Below are positions 4,271 to 8,398 of a stretch of 8,398 nucleotides of DNA, one piece after another. Under the pieces are notes generated by a model, which was not told the DNA's origin, searched no databases, and saw nothing but the letters and a program-made list of their open reading frames with translations. Within the stretch, counting starts at the first letter, position 1, and each line of letters opens with the position of its first letter. Origin of the DNA: Candidatus Amesbacteria bacterium RBG_19FT_COMBO_48_16 (GTDB lineage: Bacteria; Patescibacteriota; Microgenomatia; CAZETR01; Amesbacteraceae); the NCBI GenBank assembly GCA_001775555.1, contig MEXE01000028.1, positions 1-8,398 of the forward strand. The letters run 5' to 3'. The position numbers and the translations under genes are program-made.

Positions 4271-6370
4271 CTAGTCTCCCGCCGAGCAGTCTTTCGCACA
4301 GTTTTCCTTCGTTTCTCCGAAATCAGGCTCGCACATATTATTGCCGCAGACGGGTTGGACCTGTCCCCCACCGTTTCCCGATTGTTCCTCGTTTTTGATC
4401 CTTTTCTCCGGTTCACCGGTCAGGTCCTCAGTTTTTGTAGACTGCAGACCGGGTCTATTAAAAAATGCGCTCATAATTGTCAGCATCAGAAAAAGAAGCG
4501 TAAACGCACTCAAAAATAAAATTATCTTTTTGTGAGTTAGATGGAATATTTTGATGCTCTGATTTTGATTTATTTGTCTTAACCGGTCTTTAATCGGTTG
4601 TAAAAAATTAATATATTTTATGGCCAAATATAGGATTAGGGTCACCAAGGATCCCAAGACCCCGAACCCAAAAAGCATCCCCGGCCATTTATTTTTGGCT
4701 GCAAAAAAACCCGATGATTTCTCCCGGGTTCCGTTAAGTTCATCTCTTCCCTCATTTTGTTTCATAAATTCCGCTTCTGAAGGCGGCTCAATCACCTCAG
4801 TGCAGGGATAAACTTTATCCAAATTTTGCTTGATAGTTTCAAAAAAGTAGACCGAGCCGCCGGTGCCGGCAGCCACATACTTCCCGTTTCCCGAAATATC
4901 AATTTCTTCAACAAATTCATCAAAAGGGATTTCTCGGTCCCCGGATTTATCCTTTTTTAAAATATGCAGTTGGTTGTCTGTCCCGCCGGCGGCGATAAAG
5001 CTTCCGTCATCCGCTATGTCAATGCCGCCCAAACTGGCGTTTATCTTCCACCCGGCTAAGGGTTGGTCAGAGGCTTGGCTAAAAATATACGCGTCGCCGC
5101 CAAAAGTGGCAGCGCCGATATGCTTTCCGTCAGGGGTAAAATTTAAAGCTCTGACTGAAGAATTACCCTTGGTTGAAAATTTCCACACCGGGCTGGTTGA
5201 ATTCTTGCCAAACAAAAACACCGCTCCGCGATCAGCTTCACTCCCCACGGCAAAAAATGCCCCATCAGCAGAAATTTTGGCCCGGTGCACCGGCGAATCA
5301 CGGGTCAGCGGGTCAGTTTTGATCACCGGCTGGTTAGAATCTTTACTGAATAAATAAGCTCGGCGATCGGGACAGCCGGTTGACCCGGCTATAAAACTGC
5401 CGTCGTCAGACAGTGACACATCGTGGAAATTGCCTGACGCATGGTATTGCCAGAGCGGTTCCTTTTTTGTTCCTCCCCACAGGATAATCAGATTAGCGTT
5501 AAGGTTTGATTCTTCCCCGGCTGTGGCCGCCGCCAGATAATTACCGTCGCGCGAAATCGCCACATTGTAAGCATTACCGGCCTGCGTGTAACGCCACAGG
5601 GGGTTTTGGTTCGATTTGTCAAACAGCAGAATTGACTGGCCGATGGCAGCCACTATTTTTGCCCCGTCACCCGAAATATCAACTCCGCCTTTGACATCAT
5701 CGCCAATCCGGCAATCTTCGCAGGTAAATTGCCAGATCGGCTTTTGCGGTTGGGCAGTGTCAAAAAGATAAACATGTTGCGAGGTTTTGGCCGCCAGATA
5801 CTTGCCGTCGTCGGAAAGAGCGATACCGCCAACCCATTCTTTACCGGTAGAAAATGACAGGATTTTTTGCCCCGTGGATGCGTCAATCACCGCCACTTCA
5901 TTTCGCTCAAATGCGCTTTCAAAAAGCACCGGGCCGTTATCGGGAGAGTCAATGATTGATTCACGTGCCTTTCCCAGGCCGTTTGATGCCTCGAAATAGT
6001 AAAAATTCGACCCCAGCTTATTGGGTACATACTTATATTCATATCGCACCCCTTTTTTATAATCCCGCTCCTGCGGATTTTGCTTTTCAATGTCAATCAT
6101 TTTGCCGTTGAAATACATCTTCATATACTCCGGAGGCCGGCCTTCCTTATCGCGATAAATCACGGAATAGCTGTATCTCTGGCAAACCGGACCCCAAGGC
6201 GGATAAACGCGTCCGTTGGTAAGCTCCGGGTCATTTACGGTTTGAGGCAGCTTGGGAATGACCCCCCCCGGAACATTTTTATCTTCAGCAAAAACGGAGC
6301 TGAAGCCGTAAAAAGAAAAAATCAAAGCCGCAACCAGGCCAAAAACTGTTATCAACGACCACCTCTTCAT
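4271..6370 (-). CDS. Surface beta-propeller protein with Ig-like domain, two membrane helices and cysteine loop
   Basis: From the ATG at 6368-6370 the product is 699 residues. It begins with a signal peptide (1-28, ending SSVFA). An Ig-like beta domain follows at about 61-141 (YSVIYRDKEGRPP, then YFNGKMIDIEK and GVRYEYKYVP). A WD40/quinoprotein-like propeller spans about 146-516, with eight repeats of the form (I/L)S-x-D/N-G-x-x-x-A (SDDGKYLAA, SGDGAKIVA, SRDGNYLAA, SDDGSFIAG, SADGAFFAV, TPDGKHIGA, ADDGSFIAA, SGNGKYVAA). Membrane helices lie at about 565-584 and 614-637. An external tail ends in CGNNMCEPDFGETKENCAKDC (split here only by naming), a Cys-rich, Asp/Glu-rich loop of the CGNGxCExGE type. 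The propeller would face outside. It probably mediates binding; no enzyme residues are evident. A longer frame starts at 6412, but a strong ribosome-binding site supports 6370. Confidence 0.82.
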   Translation of the reverse strand: MKRWSLITVFGLVAALIFSFYGFSSVFAEDKNVPGGVIPKLPQTVNDPELTNGRVYPPWGPVCQRYSYSVIYRDKEGRPPEYMKMYFNGKMIDIEKQNPQERDYKKGVRYEYKYVPNKLGSNFYYFEASNGLGKARESIIDSPDNGPVLFESAFERNEVAVIDASTGQKILSFSTGKEWVGGIALSDDGKYLAAKTSQHVYLFDTAQPQKPIWQFTCEDCRIGDDVKGGVDISGDGAKIVAAIGQSILLFDKSNQNPLWRYTQAGNAYNVAISRDGNYLAAATAGEESNLNANLIILWGGTKKEPLWQYHASGNFHDVSLSDDGSFIAGSTGCPDRRAYLFSKDSNQPVIKTDPLTRDSPVHRAKISADGAFFAVGSEADRGAVFLFGKNSTSPVWKFSTKGNSSVRALNFTPDGKHIGAATFGGDAYIFSQASDQPLAGWKINASLGGIDIADDGSFIAAGGTDNQLHILKKDKSGDREIPFDEFVEEIDISGNGKYVAAGTGGSVYFFETIKQNLDKVYPCTEVIEPPSEAEFMKQNEGRDELNGTREKSSGFFAAKNKWPGMLFGFGVLGSLVTLILYLAIKYINFLQPIKDRLRQINQNQSIKIFHLTHKKIILFLSAFTLLFLMLTIMSAFFNRPGLQSTKTEDLTGEPEKRIKNEEQSGNGGGQVQPVCGNNMCEPDFGETKENCAKDCSAGD
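6262..6269 (-). repeat. Eight-base G tract within the propeller-protein gene
   Basis: On the coding strand eight consecutive G residues encode the Pro-Gly-Gly-Val stretch at about residues 33-36, a few codons after the signal-peptide cleavage site. Slippage by one base would frameshift the protein before any domain. Homopolymeric G tracts at such positions are typical of phase-variable surface genes in other bacteria; whether this one varies is unknown. Confidence 0.55.
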
Positions 6371-6375
6371 TAAAT

Positions 6376-6382
6376 CCACCTT
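6376..6382 (-). promoter_or_regulatory. Ribosome-binding site deciding the propeller-protein start
   Basis: AAGGTGG on the minus strand is followed by five bases (ATTTA) and ATG at 6370. The next residues form a classic signal peptide. The ATGs further upstream (6412 and 6391) have no such site and lie at or before a candidate -10 box. Confidence 0.6.
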
Positions 6383-6395
6383 CGGCACCATTTTC

Positions 6396-6401
6396 AGTAT
6401 A
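6396..6401 (-). promoter_or_regulatory. Candidate -10 box for the propeller-protein gene
   Basis: TATACT on the minus strand would start transcription around 6389, giving a leader of about 20 nt that retains the AAGGTGG ribosome-binding site. No -35 match is evident. The gene may alternatively be co-transcribed with the zinc-finger gene, which ends 50 nt upstream. Confidence 0.3.
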
Positions 6402-6420
6402 TACCAAACCATCAGATAAC

Positions 6421-6942
6421 TTACTCGGCAGGCAAAAACTCTTCCCCGGAGGATTCCTCACTGTAATCCGCCTTCAGCCACTCCACATATGGGCACCCCG
6501 TCGCCTTCCGGGCCGCCCGGTCCCATCCGCCGGTTGAGCATTTTTTCATTCTCTTGCCCGCGCTCGTCGTAAATATTACCAGAGGTTCACCGCATTTCGG
6601 ACACGCTTCTTTTGTCTTTTCCGTCGTTGAGCCAATCCATTCCACATAGTCACAACCCGTGGCTTTCTTGGTCTCTCTATCCCATCCCCCGGTACTGCAC
6701 TTTTTCAGTTTCTTGCCAAATCTGGTCACCGCCAGGACCAGGGGCGACCCGCACTTGGGACACTTTTCATCCAGCGTTTGGGGTTCGGGAGTAATCCACT
6801 TTACATAGTCACAGCCAGTCGGCTTGACTTTGGGGTCCCATGGTCCCGCCGTACTGCACCTCTGCAGTTTTCTTCCCGACCGTGTCTCGATTATTTCCCC
6901 CAGGGGAGAACCGCATTTCGGACATTTTTCCTGCTCCTCCAT
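6421..6942 (-). CDS. Protein of three topoisomerase-type C4 zinc fingers
   Basis: From the ATG at 6940-6942 this 173-residue protein is made almost entirely of three tandem zinc fingers of the kind found at the C-terminus of bacterial topoisomerase I (zf-C4_Topoisom). Cysteines are 7/10/29/44, 61/64/82/97 and 114/117/135/150, each unit reading CPKCGxPL, a basic strand, KKCSTGGWD and GCxYVxW. The second and third units are nearly identical in layout; the first has a two-residue change (STAGPWD). No topoisomerase catalytic domain is attached. Such fingers bind single-stranded DNA in topoisomerase I; a nucleic-acid role is inferred here. The tail (SEESSGEEFLPAE) is acidic. A GTG at 6946-6948 would add two residues but lacks support. 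Confidence 0.88.
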   Translation of the reverse strand: MEEQEKCPKCGSPLGEIIETRSGRKLQRCSTAGPWDPKVKPTGCDYVKWITPEPQTLDEKCPKCGSPLVLAVTRFGKKLKKCSTGGWDRETKKATGCDYVEWIGSTTEKTKEACPKCGEPLVIFTTSAGKRMKKCSTGGWDRAARKATGCPYVEWLKADYSEESSGEEFLPAE

Positions 6943-6949
6943 AAACACC

Positions 6950-6958
6950 AGAATATCA
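6950..6958 (-). promoter_or_regulatory. Extended -10 promoter of the zinc-finger gene
   Basis: The minus strand reads TGATATTCT, an extended -10 (TGn then TATTCT), ending seven bases before the ATG at 6942. No -35 match is evident, as is normal for extended -10 promoters. The predicted transcript would have almost no leader, and no Shine-Dalgarno sequence lies between the box and the start. Confidence 0.4.
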
Positions 6959-7010
6959 TCAACTCCCCTTTCTCACCATATCCTTCCGAAACTCATACGC
7001 AACACTGCAC

Positions 7011-7040
7011 TTGACTATTTGTTAACCGGCCATATATTCT
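7011..7040 (+). promoter_or_regulatory. Promoter of the HELLH-protein gene
   Basis: TTGACT (7011-7016) and TATTCT (7035-7040) are separated by 18 bp, close to the housekeeping consensus. Transcription should start near 7047, giving a leader of about seven nucleotides before the ATG at 7054 with no ribosome-binding site. This is the best promoter in the window. Confidence 0.6.
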
Positions 7041-7053
7041 AGTTACAGATCAT

Positions 7054-8031
7054 ATGGCCCCGAGACCGTCACCGGTTTCCCCCAATCCGCCGGCAAAGAA
7101 AAAAGGTAAAGGCTGTTTAATTGGTTGCCTCTCCCTTGTGGGTATCCTAATAGTCGTCTTCGCCGGTCTCGAAGTCTTTCGGCGGTATACTGTCCGCCGA
7201 ATGGACGAGACCTTTCTGCAAACTTATCAGCCCTCCCCCCAAATTGCGGAAATCGCCGAAAAGACCACCATGACGGACACCGCCAAAAAGATTTTTTACC
7301 GGGCTGATCCGGAATTTGTCCCGACTGATGTTTTCGTCCGATATTGCCTGGAGAAAAAAGGTGTAGAGCTCGCCCTGGCCTGCGCCAGAAGCGATACCCC
7401 GGGGGAGAAAAAGAGCACCGGGCCGAGAATATTCCTTCTGCAGATTGAAGATCCCAGGTTTACCGATAACAAGTTCCCTTCATCCGCCCACGAGTTGCTG
7501 CATTTGATTTACCACCGGCTCACCGCCCAAGACAAATCCCGTCTGACACCGCTCCTGGACGCAGAATTACAGAGGCACCAGGACGATCTTCATCTGATGG
7601 AGATAGTTGACATCATAAAAAATTCCGGCGGTGACCAGGAGGTTATCCTCAATGAAATGCACTCCGTCTTCGGCGTCGAATTCAGGGATATTTCACCGGA
7701 ATTAGAAACGCATTACGCCCAGTATTTTGCCGACCGGCTACAGGTCGTGGCCATGTACGAAACCGGAGGGCTTGAAACCCGCACGCGTAAATTAGACCAG
7801 TTGTCTCAGGAAACCAAGGCGCTAAACACCAAGTTGGTCGGTCTTAGCAACCAGCTTACCAACCTCAAAAACACTGGCGCAGATGACCAATACAACAATC
7901 TGATACCCCAATACAATGCTCTGGTCAATCAATACAACTCCAAGGTCAGGGAGGGTAATAAAATTTTTGCGGAAGTTGAAGTCTTTTACAAATTAATAAA
8001 TCCCGACTTCCAGCCACCCCAGGAAAAGTAA
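7054..8031 (+). CDS. Membrane-anchored HELLH (HExxH) protein, putative zinc metallopeptidase
   Basis: This 325-residue protein has a Pro/Lys-rich cytosolic N-terminus (1-19), one membrane helix at about 21-41, an extracellular domain at about 60-235 and a coiled-coil-like C-terminus at about 240-310 (KLDQLSQETKALNTKLVGLS). The domain carries His146-Glu-Leu-Leu-His150, a match to the HExxH zinc site, followed about 50 residues later by Asn200-Glu201-Met-His203, where Glu201 could be the third ligand as in gluzincins, and then GVEF and a YAQYFADR motif. This fits a family of uncharacterised surface zincins seen in candidate-phyla and Gram-positive genomes. The region before the motif (CARSDTPGEKKSTGPRIFLL) is longer than I expect for that family. 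Proteolytic activity is inferred. The ATG at 7054 follows a good promoter. Confidence 0.75.
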   Translation: MAPRPSPVSPNPPAKKKGKGCLIGCLSLVGILIVVFAGLEVFRRYTVRRMDETFLQTYQPSPQIAEIAEKTTMTDTAKKIFYRADPEFVPTDVFVRYCLEKKGVELALACARSDTPGEKKSTGPRIFLLQIEDPRFTDNKFPSSAHELLHLIYHRLTAQDKSRLTPLLDAELQRHQDDLHLMEIVDIIKNSGGDQEVILNEMHSVFGVEFRDISPELETHYAQYFADRLQVVAMYETGGLETRTRKLDQLSQETKALNTKLVGLSNQLTNLKNTGADDQYNNLIPQYNALVNQYNSKVREGNKIFAEVEVFYKLINPDFQPPQEK

Positions 8032-8050
8032 CCAATTTCTATCTATTGTC

Positions 8051-8079
8051 TTGTAATCAAATTTGCATTACCTTTAAAT
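8051..8079 (+). promoter_or_regulatory. Candidate promoter of the 69-residue gene
   Basis: TTGTAA (8051-8056) and TTAAAT (8074-8079) are separated by 17 bp in the gap after the HELLH gene. The predicted start point falls on or beside the ATG at 8084, again with no ribosome-binding site. Both hexamers are only moderate matches. Confidence 0.35.
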
Positions 8080-8083
8080 TAAG

Positions 8084-8293
8084 ATGGTAGAAATAGTTGT
8101 TCCGGGTTGTCCCGTTGTAGAGTCAGGATATGAGTGCATACGCGGTTGCGGCGGATGGCATCCAATATCGACAGAGGATTTGACCGCGGCAGTTGTAAAA
8201 AATGAGGTAGATCCTGACAATTTGTGCGGTCCTCTTACCATTAGAGTGAAAAAAGCCCTAGCTTTATTGGCACCCCAAGCCTCTTCTCAATAA
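8084..8293 (+). CDS. Small cysteine-containing protein of unknown function
   Basis: This 69-residue protein matches no family I know. It has four cysteines (9, 18, 22, 48) and His26, arranged as VPGCPVV, YECIRGCGGWHPIS and NLCGPL, followed by a basic amphipathic C-terminal helix (IRVKKALALLAP). The N-terminal cluster could bind a metal or form disulfides, but the spacing fits no standard zinc finger. There is no signal peptide or membrane helix. It lies 52 nt after the HELLH gene on the same strand and 20 nt before the next gene, so the three may be expressed together, although a candidate promoter sits just upstream. Composition looks coding, and the stop is TAA at 8291-8293. Confidence 0.6.
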   Translation: MVEIVVPGCPVVESGYECIRGCGGWHPISTEDLTAAVVKNEVDPDNLCGPLTIRVKKALALLAPQASSQ

Positions 8294-8313
8294 AGATGTA
8301 GAATACCGTTAAT

Positions 8314-8398
8314 ATGTCAGAAAACACACCTCTTCCTTTAGAGGAAATTATTTCTCAAAAATTAAGGGGGAAAGCTTCCAGGTTAGGAGTATCAACGG
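8314..8398 (+). CDS. 5' end of a gene cut by the window edge
   Basis: The ATG at 8314-8316 opens a frame that runs to the window end and encodes MSENTPLPLEEIISQKLRGK and then ASRLGVST. The composition is protein-like, and the segment looks like an N-terminal amphipathic helix. There are too few residues to assign a family. A TAGAAT hexamer at 8299-8304 lies nine bases before the ATG, and no ribosome-binding site is visible. Confidence 0.5.
   Translation, partial: MSENTPLPLEEIISQKLRGKASRLGVST

Noticed and set aside
4255..4290. A terminator hairpin between the convergent genes at 4264 and 4271
   Set aside because: Only a four-base-pair CGGC/GCCG stem can be drawn, without a T-run; too weak.
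6371..6412. N-terminal extension of the propeller protein to 6412
   Set aside because: It would precede a typical signal peptide with 14 extra residues, overlaps a candidate -10 box, and lacks the ribosome-binding site present before 6370.
1..8398. Alternative genetic code with TGA read as glycine, as in some candidate phyla
   Set aside because: All supported genes end at standard stops and no gene needs an internal TGA read as an amino acid.
1..8398. CRISPR array, insertion sequence or restriction/defence cassette
   Set aside because: No regularly spaced direct repeats, transposase, nuclease or methylase motifs were found in either strand.

Overview
The window looks like chromosomal DNA from an uncultivated bacterium, most consistent with the Candidate Phyla Radiation (Patescibacteria). 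Nearly every gene is small. Many encode short membrane proteins typical of that group: a DUF5652 protein, a MgtE-type transporter reduced to its pore domain, a free-standing ATP-cone, a MscL with a C-terminal zinc ribbon, a free-standing triple topoisomerase-type zinc finger and a membrane-anchored HELLH protein. The genes use the standard code, with no in-frame TGA that must be read as an amino acid. The assignment rests on family content only and could be wrong at phylum level.

Layout. Positions 1-177 hold the end of a possible plus-strand reading frame and a conspicuous 19-bp inverted repeat (8-27 / 151-169). Positions 178-2605 are a tightly packed seven-gene minus-strand operon. In transcription order it encodes: ATP-cone, DUF5652 membrane protein, MgtE-like pore, DUF7282 surface protein, DUF948-like membrane protein, YtxH-like membrane protein and YvlD/phage-holin-4-type membrane protein. 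A divergent promoter region (2606-2691) separates it from a plus-strand membrane-anchored type-1 copper protein (2692-3180). That gene meets mscL (minus, 3181-3579) stop to stop. A second divergent AT-rich gap leads to an unknown five-helix membrane protein (3629-4264). This converges on a large minus-strand surface protein (4271-6370) with signal peptide, Ig-like domain, eight-repeat beta-propeller, two membrane helices and an external cysteine loop. Upstream of it, on the same strand, is the triple zinc-finger protein (6421-6942). It is divergent from the HELLH protein (7054-8031), which is followed by a 69-residue Cys-containing protein (8084-8293) and the start of another gene (8314 to the window end).

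How the genes fit together. Most products sit in or on the cell envelope: ion flux (MgtE-like, MscL), extracellular redox or metal binding (cupredoxin, DUF7282), and surface display (propeller protein, HELLH protein). The seven-gene operon may be an envelope or ion-homeostasis module with a nucleotide-sensing member, but no mechanism can be proven from sequence.

Most notable points: the inverted-repeat element at the left edge, an eight-G tract just after the signal sequence of the surface protein (a possible phase-variation tract), the pore-only Mg transporter linked to a bare ATP-cone, and recurrent -10-like hexamers placed only a few bases before start codons, which suggest leaderless transcription.
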